Shown piece by piece: positions 40,167 to 47,414 of a stretch of DNA of 53,653 nucleotides. The stretch is from a virus, in IMG/VR virus record IMGVR_UViG_3300009503_000040, positions 1 through 53,653 of that record; one strand, given 5' to 3'. Each line of letters begins with the position of its first letter. Positions within the stretch are counted from its first letter, which is position 1. The notes under the pieces are model-generated. The model was not told the origin of the DNA. It made no database searches and saw nothing but the letters and a program-made list of their open reading frames with translations. The translations under genes and the position numbers were made by a program.

Positions 40167-40883
40167 TTAATTTTTATAGAGAATTAATATGTTATCAAAA
40201 CGACTTATTTCTTTACTAAATATTTTTTCTTTCTCTTCATTTTCTAATTCAATTAATTCCGGGGATTCAAGCCAAAATCTTATGCCTCCATCCGTTATAT
40301 CTGGAAATATTTCTACACGGAATGTTTTTTCTTCAAAACCTTCATAAATTGGCATTGATAAAGTGAATTCAAAACTTATATCTGCTGATAATGTTTGCTG
40401 ATAATTATTTTGAACATTCCCTTTTCTGTCATTTTCCAATTTTGCACTTATGTTTCTTTCATACTTAAAGGCTGTTAATTCTTTTAATATTTTATCACAT
40501 TCCATTTTGAATTCAAAAAATCTCCTATTCTTTCTTAAGAACTTTATTAATTCTTCATGCTGATAAATTTTATCCCAAATTCCAAATGCTTCTAAATCTG
40601 GATTTTTCTTCAATCTGCCAATTATTTCTGTCCTCTTCGGATTTTTCTCATCTACTACTAATTTAATCGAAAGTCCTCTTTTATCTACTGAAACATGACT
40701 TGTATTTGTATCCAATAATTTTCTTTTATAACGGTCTTCAAAAAAATTAGCTGGACTGTCAATATTTCCTTCATATATGAACTGAATTGGGACATCTATT
40801 TCCGGGGCTTCACCATGACGAATGATTAATTCATTGCCATTTTTAAGTTCTACATTAACCTTATATTCTTCGTTTGTTTCCAT
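40167..40883 (-). CDS. Hypothetical protein, weakly YfdQ/DUF2303-like
   Basis: A 238-residue protein. The order of features (an early FFEDRYKRKLLDT, a 'D-x-L-x-AFGIWDKIYQHEELIKFLRKNRRFF'-type middle, then beta-rich FEFTLSMPIYEGFEEKTFRVEIF) loosely resembles YfdQ/DUF2303 phage proteins. The likeness is weak and the function of that family is unknown. It is encoded in the recombination operon, so a DNA-metabolism role is possible. Confidence 0.6.
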   Translation of the reverse strand: METNEEYKVNVELKNGNELIIRHGEAPEIDVPIQFIYEGNIDSPANFFEDRYKRKLLDTNTSHVSVDKRGLSIKLVVDEKNPKRTEIIGRLKKNPDLEAFGIWDKIYQHEELIKFLRKNRRFFEFKMECDKILKELTAFKYERNISAKLENDRKGNVQNNYQQTLSADISFEFTLSMPIYEGFEEKTFRVEIFPDITDGGIRFWLESPELIELENEEKEKIFSKEISRFDNILILYKN

Positions 40884-40885
40884 AA

Positions 40886-41278
40886 TTAAACTCCTTTTAA
40901 TTGTTTAAATAAATTAATTTGTCTTTCATCAGGTCTTAATGGTCTGCTGTATACTAATTCTCCTTCTTCTGTATAATATTCCATAATGCCTTCTTCTTGA
41001 TTATCAATTAAATAACAAACTGCTTTCTTTTCTCTGTAACCGTTTCTTATGTCTGTAAGATTATCTTTTATTGCTTTCTCAATTTCTTTGATTTTAATTT
41101 TGTAATCTGAACTTATATTCGAAAATTCTTCTTTAAGTGCACTTAGCTTTATTGAATTCTGAATAAATATATCTCTGCTTTTTTCTAATTGTGATTCGTC
41201 AAAAGGTATTCGAACTATTCTTTCCTCTTGAGCAATTGCCAGTGTTTTGATTTCTTCAGATGTTAATTTCTTTCTCAT
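40886..41278 (-). CDS. Hypothetical coiled-coil protein of the recombination operon
   Basis: A 130-residue protein. A helical N-terminal two-thirds (LEKSRDIFIQNSIKLSALKEEFSNISSDY, in part, and IKIKEIEKAIKDNL) ends with a small beta region (KKAVCYLIDNQEEGIMEYYTEEGELVYSRPLRPDERQ, seen in parts). Unknown function. It is two bases from the next gene, and a short leader with TTTTACTCC separates it from the NinB-like gene. Confidence 0.6.
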   Translation of the reverse strand: MRKKLTSEEIKTLAIAQEERIVRIPFDESQLEKSRDIFIQNSIKLSALKEEFSNISSDYKIKIKEIEKAIKDNLTDIRNGYREKKAVCYLIDNQEEGIMEYYTEEGELVYSRPLRPDERQINLFKQLKGV

Positions 41279-41325
41279 TTTTACTCCACTAATTTTTTTA
41301 CTATTTTAATTTTTCATCCTCATTT

Positions 41326-41754
41326 TCATGTAAAATATACCTGATTTGGTTCTGGTATAACTAATCCTTTCTCCGCCCACTCTCTTCTTATCCTCTCTAA
41401 TATCTCATTAAATTTTTTTGTATTAACTTTGCGGGAACGATTTCTGATTACTACCTCTTCACCTAATATAGTCTTCACATCAAGCCCGAAGTATCCTTTT
41501 TCTATATAGTATTCGTGCATTTCTTCAGGGGTAACTTTCTCACCGCTTGTAAGTTCTATATATTCACATATCATTGGAAGCAATACACCAAAGTAATATT
41601 TCAATTGTTCATGTGTTCTTGCAGGTCTCTCCTCATCAATTATTATATATACTTTTTTCCCTTTGAACTTTTTTAGTTCATTAACAAATGCTTCCCTGTT
41701 ATGAAGCAGCATTTTCCCGTTATTATCTATTAAAGCTTTGTATTTTATTTGCAT
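41326..41754 (-). CDS. NinB-like recombination protein
   Basis: A 142-residue protein with the plan of lambda NinB (Orf family): VYIIIDEERPARTHEQLKYYFGVLLPMICEYIE, seen in parts, then HEYYIEKGYFGL and FNEILERIRREWAEKGLVIPEP. NinB-type proteins help single-strand-binding and annealing steps in phage recombination. The context next to annealing and nuclease genes supports this. Identification is by pattern, not a confirmed match. Confidence 0.65.
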   Translation of the reverse strand: MQIKYKALIDNNGKMLLHNREAFVNELKKFKGKKVYIIIDEERPARTHEQLKYYFGVLLPMICEYIELTSGEKVTPEEMHEYYIEKGYFGLDVKTILGEEVVIRNRSRKVNTKKFNEILERIRREWAEKGLVIPEPNQVYFT

Positions 41755-41766
41755 GTTTTATGTATA

Positions 41767-41778
41767 ATTCCTTTGGAA
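41767..41778 (-). repeat. Truncated palindromic element, intergenic
   Basis: ATTCCTTTGGAA only, between the NinB-like gene start and the stop of the annealing-protein gene. Confidence 0.5.
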
Positions 41779-41779
41779 A

Positions 41780-42988
41780 TTATTTGCTTAATAATTTTTC
41801 TTGTTCAATTAACACATTTATAATTTTATCTCTGTCACTACCGCCAAAGGCTTCAAGTCTTTCTTTATTATCTTTTTTGAATTTCCTTAACTCTGATATA
41901 TTGCTGATAAATTTTATTGCTTTAATTACTGCATCAGGATTCTCCCAATCTTCTGGACTTAATTTTTGAGTATCAATTCTTTTAGAATTAGTTTCCTTCT
42001 CTGCATTTGGGAATCCATTCCTTTGGAATTTATTTTCTTTTTCTGCTTCTTCTACTTCTACTTTTTCTATCTCTGAGAATTCATTCTTTTCTCGAAGGGC
42101 TGTGGCAGTATTATTTATATTCTCTAAATTTTGTCTTGCTTCTGGGCTATCACTTTGGGATTTATCATCTGGGAATCCATTCCTTTGGAATTTTTCAATT
42201 TCTTTTGGGAAAGCATCATTAACGCTGTGATATCCTTCTTCAATACCTTTCAATGCTCCAGATATCAAGAGAATCTTATCAATATCCCAGGTTTTTGTTT
42301 TGCCGAAATTGAGTTCTACTCTTTCAATTGGAACATTTAATCTCTCAGCTCTCTTTACTGTCATTTCCCTTGCTTTATCCAATCCATTCTTCTTTACATA
42401 TTCTTCTAATTTTTTTCTGTAACCTTCTTTTGCTTTTTTAATTCCTGCTTCAATTACATAATTAGGTATTGCATTAAGAATTACATTTCGCATTGCCTTT
42501 GAAGTCCCTATCTGAAATACAATCTCATCATTACGCTCTTTATCATAAATTGCTTTTCCATTTTTGGTTTTTAAAATCTTTTTCTTTAACAGAAATGGTC
42601 TTGATAAATTGAACCCTGTTTCAAAATCAACAAAGTCTCCTATCAATATATATTTGTCCCCGATATCAAAAGGTCTTACTTCAACTGAATTATTTCCCCA
42701 ATTTCGAGCAAGTATTAATGCTCCGTTAATTCCAACCCCTTCTATATATTTTCCGCCTTGAGGATATGAATAATAGAAATCTTCGCCTGCAAGTGCTGCT
42801 TCGCTTTCGACTCTGCTGATTATATCAGGCAGACTTCTTTTTTTTATAACCTGCACAGCTGTTTGATAACGAGTTTTTGTTTGAACCAGACCCTGCACCC
42901 TCATAAGTTCAGTTGATGAAAGAGTTTCTTCGCTTACTTCATCTATCTGAATATCTTGAATAAGTTCATTTTCAATTTGATTATTCAT
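41780..42988 (-). CDS. Putative single-strand annealing/recombination protein
   Basis: A 402-residue protein. Residues about 50-190 contain SLPDIISRVESEAALAGEDFYYSYP, EGVGINGALILARNWGNN and GTSKAMRNVILNAIPNYVIEAGIKKAKEG, which recall phage annealing proteins (RecT/ERF-type: substrate-active core followed by a 'KA.RNA...IP' helix). The basic helix near 195-240 and a long acidic linker follow. The linker holds two FQRNGFP copies of the palindromic element. The C-terminus (PDAVIKAIKFISNISELRKFKKDN) may recruit partners. Adjacent to a Cas4/RecB-like nuclease, it would form a Red-like pair; the exact family is uncertain. Confidence 0.65.
   Translation of the reverse strand: MNNQIENELIQDIQIDEVSEETLSSTELMRVQGLVQTKTRYQTAVQVIKKRSLPDIISRVESEAALAGEDFYYSYPQGGKYIEGVGINGALILARNWGNNSVEVRPFDIGDKYILIGDFVDFETGFNLSRPFLLKKKILKTKNGKAIYDKERNDEIVFQIGTSKAMRNVILNAIPNYVIEAGIKKAKEGYRKKLEEYVKKNGLDKAREMTVKRAERLNVPIERVELNFGKTKTWDIDKILLISGALKGIEEGYHSVNDAFPKEIEKFQRNGFPDDKSQSDSPEARQNLENINNTATALREKNEFSEIEKVEVEEAEKENKFQRNGFPNAEKETNSKRIDTQKLSPEDWENPDAVIKAIKFISNISELRKFKKDNKERLEAFGGSDRDKIINVLIEQEKLLSK
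42009..42028 (-). repeat. Palindromic element, FQRNGFP frame
   Basis: Exact consensus in the C-terminal linker of the annealing protein. A decayed relative (EKNEFSE) lies between this and the next copy. Confidence 0.85.
42171..42190 (-). repeat. Palindromic element, FQRNGFP frame
   Basis: Exact consensus, the second copy in the same linker, read in the same frame as the copy at 42009. Confidence 0.85.
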
Positions 42989-43019
42989 TTTATTATTCCT
43001 TTTTTTATTTGTTAATTAG

Positions 43020-43793
43020 TTAATCTCTTATACTCCCGCCGTACCTTTTTTCACATACATTCCAATATTTACAATAACGCTTTGAACATAAAAAAGAATT
43101 TCTGTTTGGAATAAATATCCCTTTTTGAATTGCTTCCCCTACAGTTTGAAATATTTTTAAGAAATGTTCTTTGTCTATTGTTACAGTTATGTGTCTTATT
43201 TCAATTGTGTCTCGTTTAAGAAAATCTACTCTTGCGCCTTTTACTATTCTTCCTGTCGCTTCTTCAAGTATTGTATATGCAGAAAGCTGTCTTTGATAAT
43301 TTAATGGAACACTCCCGTTTACAATTTTGTTCGTAGTCTTATGGTCAATTAATTGATTATCAATATCATAAAGGTCTATTGTTCCCATCAAACCAAAATC
43401 ATATCCCTTAAATTTTACTTTTATCTTTTGCTCAACAGCTGAGGGTATTATTCTCGGTGAAACTTCTTTATGATATTTTTCAATTAATTTAATTCCCTGA
43501 TCTTTGATTACTCCAGGATTCTCATCCACTAAATCAATAGAATCAACTTTTTGAAATTCATCTTCGAAAGTATCAGAGAATATTTCCTTAGCTTCTTCAA
43601 CTGGGATATCTTTTTTTGTCTCCACTTTCTGTGAATAATTAACAGCAAGTGTTTTGTGAATTGATGTGCCAAATGCTAAATAAGATTTATTTGGCACTTC
43701 TATTTTTTCAATTTCCTGAAAGAAAAATTTAGCACTGCACTCTAAATATGTGTTAATCCCGGTTGGGCGCAAATATGTAATGTCTTCAGTCAT
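43020..43793 (-). CDS. Cas4/RecB-like PD-(D/E)XK exonuclease with Fe-S cysteines
   Basis: About 257 residues from MTEDITYLRP. Motifs: GTSIHKTL (His), GLMGTIDLYDIDNQLIDHKTT (D...DHK, catalytic D-x(n)-(D/E)-x-K) and YQRQLSAYTI (QxxxY). Four cysteines (one in LECSAKFFF, three in the C-terminal SFLCSKRYCKYWNVCEKR) match the iron-sulfur frame of Cas4/AddB-type nucleases. It would resect DNA ends for the neighbouring annealing protein. A composite palindromic element upstream adds an in-frame ATG at 43850, but the ATG at 43793 has the better ribosome binding site (GGAG). Confidence 0.85.
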   Translation of the reverse strand: MTEDITYLRPTGINTYLECSAKFFFQEIEKIEVPNKSYLAFGTSIHKTLAVNYSQKVETKKDIPVEEAKEIFSDTFEDEFQKVDSIDLVDENPGVIKDQGIKLIEKYHKEVSPRIIPSAVEQKIKVKFKGYDFGLMGTIDLYDIDNQLIDHKTTNKIVNGSVPLNYQRQLSAYTILEEATGRIVKGARVDFLKRDTIEIRHITVTIDKEHFLKIFQTVGEAIQKGIFIPNRNSFLCSKRYCKYWNVCEKRYGGSIRD

Positions 43794-43805
43794 TACATTT
43801 ACTCC

Positions 43806-43870
43806 TTCCAAAGGAATGTGGATATCTTCCGAAGGAATGGATATCCACATCCCCCTGGGAGATATCCATT
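43806..43870 (-). repeat. Composite palindromic element, intergenic
   Basis: Units in series with a perfect GTGGATATC / GATATCCAC inverted pair (43818-43826 and 43840-43848), filling the gap between the coiled-coil and nuclease genes. Its final GGAAGGAG may supply the ribosome binding site of the nuclease; it can also be read in frame as MWISIPSEDIHIPLEG. Confidence 0.85.
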
Positions 43871-44543
43871 ATACCACTGTTTCTTCAAATGTGAATTCAA
43901 CACCAGGAATTGTGCTTTTAGCTTCATAATCATATTTCATTCTTTCTGCTCTTATCTTTTTTTCATCAATCATCAAATATTCTCTTGGTATTTTTGTTTC
44001 ATCAATAATCTTAAAAGTTTTAGTTCTGCGGGTTGTAATTCTTGATTCATTCAACTCTGATATTTTTTTTATCTGTGGTATTACTTCTGGAATTATAGCA
44101 GGTTCATCTCTCCCTTCTGCAATTGCTTTTTCTAAAGCTTCTTCTTCTAATCGCTTTCTTTCTTCTTCGGCTTTGCGTCTTGCCTCTTCCTCTTCTTTCC
44201 TTTTGAACTGAAGTATTTCTTCTTCTAATCTTTTTTGTTCGCTTTCATATAAGGAAGGTATTCTTTTAAAGAATCCATCTATTTCAGTTTTTTTATCAAT
44301 TAAAGGCTGAACTATTTCTCTTCTTAATGATTCAATAGTTTTTGTTATTCGTTTGAAATTAGCAACATAATTTGCAGCAGCTGCAACATCCGTATATGTT
44401 ACAACTACAATTGCAGCGGATTCTTCGAGAGCCTTGTTAATCCCTTTTATCAAGTTTTGATAATCTTTATTGCTTTCGAGAAAACTTTTGATATCCATTT
44501 TCAGAATATCATTTTCTTTTAATAGTTGTATTGCATTTGTCAT
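43869..44543 (-). CDS. Recombination-associated coiled-coil protein (DUF1351-like)
   Basis: A 224-residue protein with a long charged helix (about 90-150; EEEEARRKAEEERKRLEEE) and a conserved-type C-terminal part: TFKIIDETKIPREYLMIDEKKIRAE, in parts, then IPGVEFTFEE. The ending 'D...KIP.EY...D...KI......IPG' is typical of coiled-coil proteins encoded beside RecT/ERF recombinases in phages. It probably helps load or regulate the recombination proteins. Confidence 0.7.
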   Translation of the reverse strand: MTNAIQLLKENDILKMDIKSFLESNKDYQNLIKGINKALEESAAIVVVTYTDVAAAANYVANFKRITKTIESLRREIVQPLIDKKTEIDGFFKRIPSLYESEQKRLEEEILQFKRKEEEEARRKAEEERKRLEEEALEKAIAEGRDEPAIIPEVIPQIKKISELNESRITTRRTKTFKIIDETKIPREYLMIDEKKIRAERMKYDYEAKSTIPGVEFTFEETVV

Positions 44544-44566
44544 TTCAGCTCCTTTTTGTTTGTTTG

Positions 44567-44773
44567 TTAATTAATTTCGGAAGTAAACGAATTTATTTTT
44601 TCCATAGCTTTAGATTTTTTTAATCTCTCACTTAAAACAATAGATGTTATAATTAATCTTACTAATGCTCTTTCTTCATCATTTAATATCCCATGATATT
44701 TTTCATATTCTTTTAATCTGCGTTCAATAATCGGTTGAATTACATCTCTTAAACTTCTATTTGTTGTTGTCAT
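44567..44773 (-). CDS. Small hypothetical protein
   Basis: A 68-residue helical, charged protein (SLRDVIQPIIERRLKEYEKYHG, ERALVRLIITSIVLSERLKK). No family recognised. It overlaps the upstream gene by four bases (ATGA), showing coupling. Confidence 0.6.
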   Translation of the reverse strand: MTTTNRSLRDVIQPIIERRLKEYEKYHGILNDEERALVRLIITSIVLSERLKKSKAMEKINSFTSEIN

Positions 44774-45024
44774 TTTTGTATCCTCTCTAATACTTTGTCA
44801 AATAAATATTCTAAGTATCTAATTTGTGCTTCAGAGAGTTTTATGCCTCTTTTTACTAAAGAGGCAATATTGTTTATAAAGGTTTCATGCTTTTCATTCT
44901 TATCTATCAATCTTAATTCATCAATATTTTCTATTATGTAATTTATTTTATAACATACTGCCTGCTTAATTGCATCATTATTAAGAAGTTCTTTCCCGCT
45001 TAAATTTGTATTCGAATAATTCAT
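44770..45024 (-). CDS. Small hypothetical protein
   Basis: An 84-residue helical protein (AIKQAVCYKINYIIENIDELRLIDKN, in parts; VKRGIKLSEAQIRYLEYLFDKVLERIQK). Unknown function. It is the first gene after a structured 60-nt leader (45045-45104), and AAAAAAGGATA precedes its ATG. Confidence 0.6.
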   Translation of the reverse strand: MNYSNTNLSGKELLNNDAIKQAVCYKINYIIENIDELRLIDKNEKHETFINNIASLVKRGIKLSEAQIRYLEYLFDKVLERIQK

Positions 45025-45044
45025 ACTGTATCCTTTTTTAATTA

Positions 45045-45104
45045 GCCCCTATGGAGTGAGGGCAGCCCCCATAGAGGCCGGTATGCTGCTTACTGTTGTA
45101 AGCA
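45045..45104 (-). ncRNA. Structured leader with two stable hairpins
   Basis: Two stem-loops: TGCTTAC/GTAAGCA (7 bp, 4-nt loop, 45087-45104) and GCCTCTATGG/CCATAGGGGC (9 of 10 pairs, 45045-45078) whose loop contains an additional GGGC/GCCC pairing. The region is much richer in G+C than its surroundings. It lies in the 86-bp gap between two early genes. It may be a regulatory leader, RNA processing site or small RNA; no known riboswitch was recognised. Confidence 0.5.
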
Positions 45105-45111
45105 AAAATCA

Positions 45112-45426
45112 TTATAACCGCAGTAAATTTTCTTCATAAATTTTTTCTTTGATATACTTATCTAACTCTCGTCCATGCCCATGCCCAATCATATCAACTA
45201 ATGTATTTAACAAATTCTCTTTATTATGCCAGGTATCATTTATCCCTTGACATATTGCTCTCCAGAATTCTGGGTCATCAAATGCATTTTCAATCAGCCA
45301 TTGCTTTGCTATTTCAAATGCTCTGTGCGAAGATAATTCTTTGATTATTTCACGAGTTTCATCTTCTTGATAGTCTTCTATGCTTTCTCCATGCGTTTCC
45401 ATCCAAGTTCTTAATTCATCTCTCAT
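45112..45426 (-). CDS. Hypothetical protein
   Basis: A 104-residue acidic, helical protein (DELRTWMETHGESIEDYQEDET, in part; AFEIAKQWLIENAFDDPEFWRAIC; VDMIGHGHGRELDKYIKEK). No family recognised. A GAGGGAAT site precedes the ATG. It is an early-region gene, so it may act on host or phage regulation; no evidence beyond position. Confidence 0.6.
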   Translation of the reverse strand: MRDELRTWMETHGESIEDYQEDETREIIKELSSHRAFEIAKQWLIENAFDDPEFWRAICQGINDTWHNKENLLNTLVDMIGHGHGRELDKYIKEKIYEENLLRL

Positions 45427-45458
45427 ATTCCCTCCTTGATTTTTATTATTACGAGCAT

Positions 45459-45656
45459 TTATATCTTTAGATTATCAATAATTTTTTTAAGCATTATATC
45501 ACATATAATAATTACAGTTGAACATGCCACACCAAAAATTATTGCTGCTGTTGTTTCATTATATCCGATGAAAATTCCTGTTAGAAATGCTGATATAATT
45601 GCCGCTGCAATCCATATATGAATTTTATTAAGCAAATACAAAGCATCTTTAATCAT
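45459..45656 (-). CDS. Small membrane protein (two TM segments)
   Basis: A 65-residue protein with two hydrophobic helices (IHIWIAAAIISAFLTGIFIGY and TTAAIIFGVACSTVIIICDIML) and a basic tail. Early phage membrane proteins of this size can act in superinfection exclusion, which is a guess here. Its ATG overlaps the stop of the upstream gene by four bases. Confidence 0.65.
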   Translation of the reverse strand: MIKDALYLLNKIHIWIAAAIISAFLTGIFIGYNETTAAIIFGVACSTVIIICDIMLKKIIDNLKI

Positions 45657-46039
45657 AAAACCCCCTTGTTTTTGGGAAAAGAAAAAATTCTTCTTGCTAT
45701 TTCTTCTGCTGTTTCTATTCCTTCTAAATCTTCTTTTGTCCTTGTCGATCTTTTATTCTGATATTCAATCACATCACTAATTCTGAATTTGTATCTCTTT
45801 TCTCTGTTCTTGCCTCTGTAAATAATTGCTCTTAATCTTCCTGCTCTTATTTCATTTTTTATAAAATCAGTTGATTTATGAAGCAGTCTTGAAAGTCTGT
45901 GCAGTGATATTTCTTCTATACTTTCATAAACTTGCTTTTCCGCAATTTCATTTATTTTTCTTTCAAGATTTTCCAGTTTCTCAAGTATTAATCTTTCTGC
46001 TTGTGTAGCAATGATTTTATTTTCTTTATTCAACGACAT
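45653..46039 (-). CDS. Helix-turn-helix (excisionase/MerR-like) DNA-binding protein
   Basis: A 128-residue protein. An N-terminal helix (AERLILEKLENLERKINEIAE) is followed by a winged-helix of the HTH_17/excisionase type: SLHRLSRLLHKSTDFIKNEIRAGRLRAI, seen in parts, then KRYKFRISDVIEYQN. This 'helix-turn-helix, R.G.L......Y.....DV..Y' pattern is shared by excisionases and small regulators. It may assist integrase in excision or control early genes. Confidence 0.7.
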   Translation of the reverse strand: MSLNKENKIIATQAERLILEKLENLERKINEIAEKQVYESIEEISLHRLSRLLHKSTDFIKNEIRAGRLRAIIYRGKNREKRYKFRISDVIEYQNKRSTRTKEDLEGIETAEEIARRIFSFPKNKGVL

Positions 46040-46054
46040 TCTTTTCTCTGACTC

Positions 46055-46384
46055 TTAATCATTTTTTATTTTGAAGTATGTTATTATAGCTTCAAGTATT
46101 CTTTCATCTCCTGTTTCATCATATATTATCTTAGCATCTTTAATTTTCAAATCATAATTCGGTCTCATCTCAAGAATTGAATAAATTTGATTTTGTGATT
46201 TATAACCGCACAATTCAGAAAAAAATTTAAATGCATTCGGAACAAACTTTTTCATTCTAACCTGATATTCTCTTATTGCAGTATCACATGCGTTTAATAT
46301 TATCTTTATATTATTTTCATTATTCTTTCGTAATTGATTCGTAATAGATTCGTAATAGATTTGTTTTTGATTCTCATTTCTCAT
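46055..46384 (-). CDS. Putative CII/CP76-like early regulator
   Basis: A 109-residue protein. The C-terminal half (FKFFSELCGYKSQNQIYSILEM, then DLKIKDAKIIYDETGDERILEAI) resembles the helix-turn-helix plan of CII/CP76-type phage regulators, which choose between lysis and lysogeny. The resemblance is moderate. It is the second gene of the leftward early operon, where cII lies in lambda-like phages. Confidence 0.55.
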   Translation of the reverse strand: MRNENQKQIYYESITNQLRKNNENNIKIILNACDTAIREYQVRMKKFVPNAFKFFSELCGYKSQNQIYSILEMRPNYDLKIKDAKIIYDETGDERILEAIITYFKIKND

Positions 46385-46390
46385 TATGTA

Positions 46391-46612
46391 TTACCTTGTT
46401 AATTTTGATGTAGAATTAATTTTAGATATCATTATGTATTTGGTTAAATCTTCATTAAAAATTTTTTCAAGCTGTTTGAGAAGGGAAGGTTTTATCGTCC
46501 CTCGTTTTATCATTATATATACTGTAGGGTCTGGTATCTTTAATATTTTCGATAAATCATATTTAGAAAGGCGTTTTTCTAATAAGAATTTAGTAAAATC
46601 AAACGGTAACAT
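46391..46612 (-). CDS. Cro-like helix-turn-helix regulator
   Basis: About 73 residues from MLPFDFTKFLLEK, where AAGGA sits well upstream of the ATG; the longer reading from 46699 would run through the promoter. The helix-turn-helix is SKYDLSKILKIPDPTVYIMIKRG. It is the first gene of the leftward operon, divergent from the S24 repressor, the classical place of cro. It probably binds the ATTTAGAA operators and turns down the repressor. Confidence 0.75.
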   Translation of the reverse strand: MLPFDFTKFLLEKRLSKYDLSKILKIPDPTVYIMIKRGTIKPSLLKQLEKIFNEDLTKYIMISKINSTSKLTR

Positions 46613-46647
46613 TTTATTATCCTTAATTGTTCTAAATTTCTCTCGTA

Positions 46648-46675
46648 AATATAATAAATAAAAATCAAATGTCAA
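46648..46675 (-). promoter_or_regulatory. Leftward early promoter (PR/PL-like)
   Basis: Minus-strand TTGACA (46675-46670), 16-bp spacer, TATATT (46653-46648): a strong sigma-70-type promoter ending about 36 bp before the cro-like ATG. Operator half-sites flank it: TTCTAAAT at 46630 and ATTTAGAA at 46681. Confidence 0.75.
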
Positions 46676-46713
46676 GAGTAATTTAGAAATTTTTTGCAAT
46701 TATTTTATTTAAT

Positions 46714-46731
46714 ATTTAGAAATATTTAGAT
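46714..46731 (+). promoter_or_regulatory. Repressor operator repeats
   Basis: ATTTAGAA (46714-46721) and ATTTAGAT (46724-46731) are direct repeats 10 bp apart. Related boxes are at 46681-46688 and, inverted, 46630-46637. All four fall in the 130-bp divergent region, so they are the likely binding sites of the S24 and Cro-like repressors. The repressor ATG follows 12 bp later with no clear Shine-Dalgarno, so its mRNA may be leaderless. Confidence 0.6.
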
Positions 46732-46742
46732 AAATTAAAAAC

Positions 46743-47390
46743 ATGAACTGGCAGGAATTTATTGAAACATTAATGAGGGATTTTAGATTGAGTTCTATTG
46801 AATTAGAACAAAAAACGGGGGTTTCTAATGCTGTAATTTCTCAGTTAAAAACAGGTAAAACAAAAAAACCCAATCAATATACAATAAGAAAACTTGAAGA
46901 GGGATTAAATATTAGAATCGACGACAGTGACCCAAATAATATAACTTATAAAAAAATTCAGCCAATTCCTTTTGAAGGGGCAATTCCTGCAAGAGAATAT
47001 CCTTTACTCAGCGAAGTTTACGCAGGAGAACCTGATAAATTTGATATAGAGTTGTATGATGAAAAAGAATACTTTGCTTATAAATATCCTTCTCATCGAT
47101 GTTTTGCTCTCCGTGTAAATGGACACAGCATGGAAACAACGCTAAAAGATGGCGATGTTGTTCTTGTTGATATGGACTCTCCGCCTGTCCCGGGTGATAT
47201 TGTTGCAGTCAAATTAAAAAATGGAAATCAATACATAAAAAGATATTATCCTATTAATGAATATTTTATAAAATTATCTTCCGACAATCCTGATTATGAT
47301 GTTCGATTAATTGATACCAAAGATATTGTTGCTATTCATCCAGTTGTTGCTATTAATCTTTATACGAGAAACTTTTCCCGAAGAGGTTAA
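46743..47390 (+). CDS. CI/LexA-like lysogeny repressor with S24 autoprotease domain
   Basis: A 215-residue repressor. The N-terminal helix-turn-helix is FRLSSIELEQKTGVSNAVISQLKTG. The C-terminal S24 domain has the cleavage pair Ala94-Gly95 (VYAGEP), catalytic Ser129 (GHSM) and Lys166 (YIKR). The spacing 94-129-166 equals that of LexA A84-S119-K156 (35 and 37 residues). This predicts RecA-stimulated self-cleavage, so the prophage should be SOS-inducible. It is transcribed rightward, divergent from the Cro-like gene. Confidence 0.92.
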   Translation: MNWQEFIETLMRDFRLSSIELEQKTGVSNAVISQLKTGKTKKPNQYTIRKLEEGLNIRIDDSDPNNITYKKIQPIPFEGAIPAREYPLLSEVYAGEPDKFDIELYDEKEYFAYKYPSHRCFALRVNGHSMETTLKDGDVVLVDMDSPPVPGDIVAVKLKNGNQYIKRYYPINEYFIKLSSDNPDYDVRLIDTKDIVAIHPVVAINLYTRNFSRRG

Positions 47391-47414
47391 TATCAAAAAA
47401 ATAAATATGTTTTT

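Noticed and set aside
43793-43850. Longer start of the Cas4-like nuclease at 43850
   Set aside because: The extra 19 residues are only the translation of the composite palindromic element; the ATG at 43793 has GGAG at a good distance and begins the conserved-looking part.
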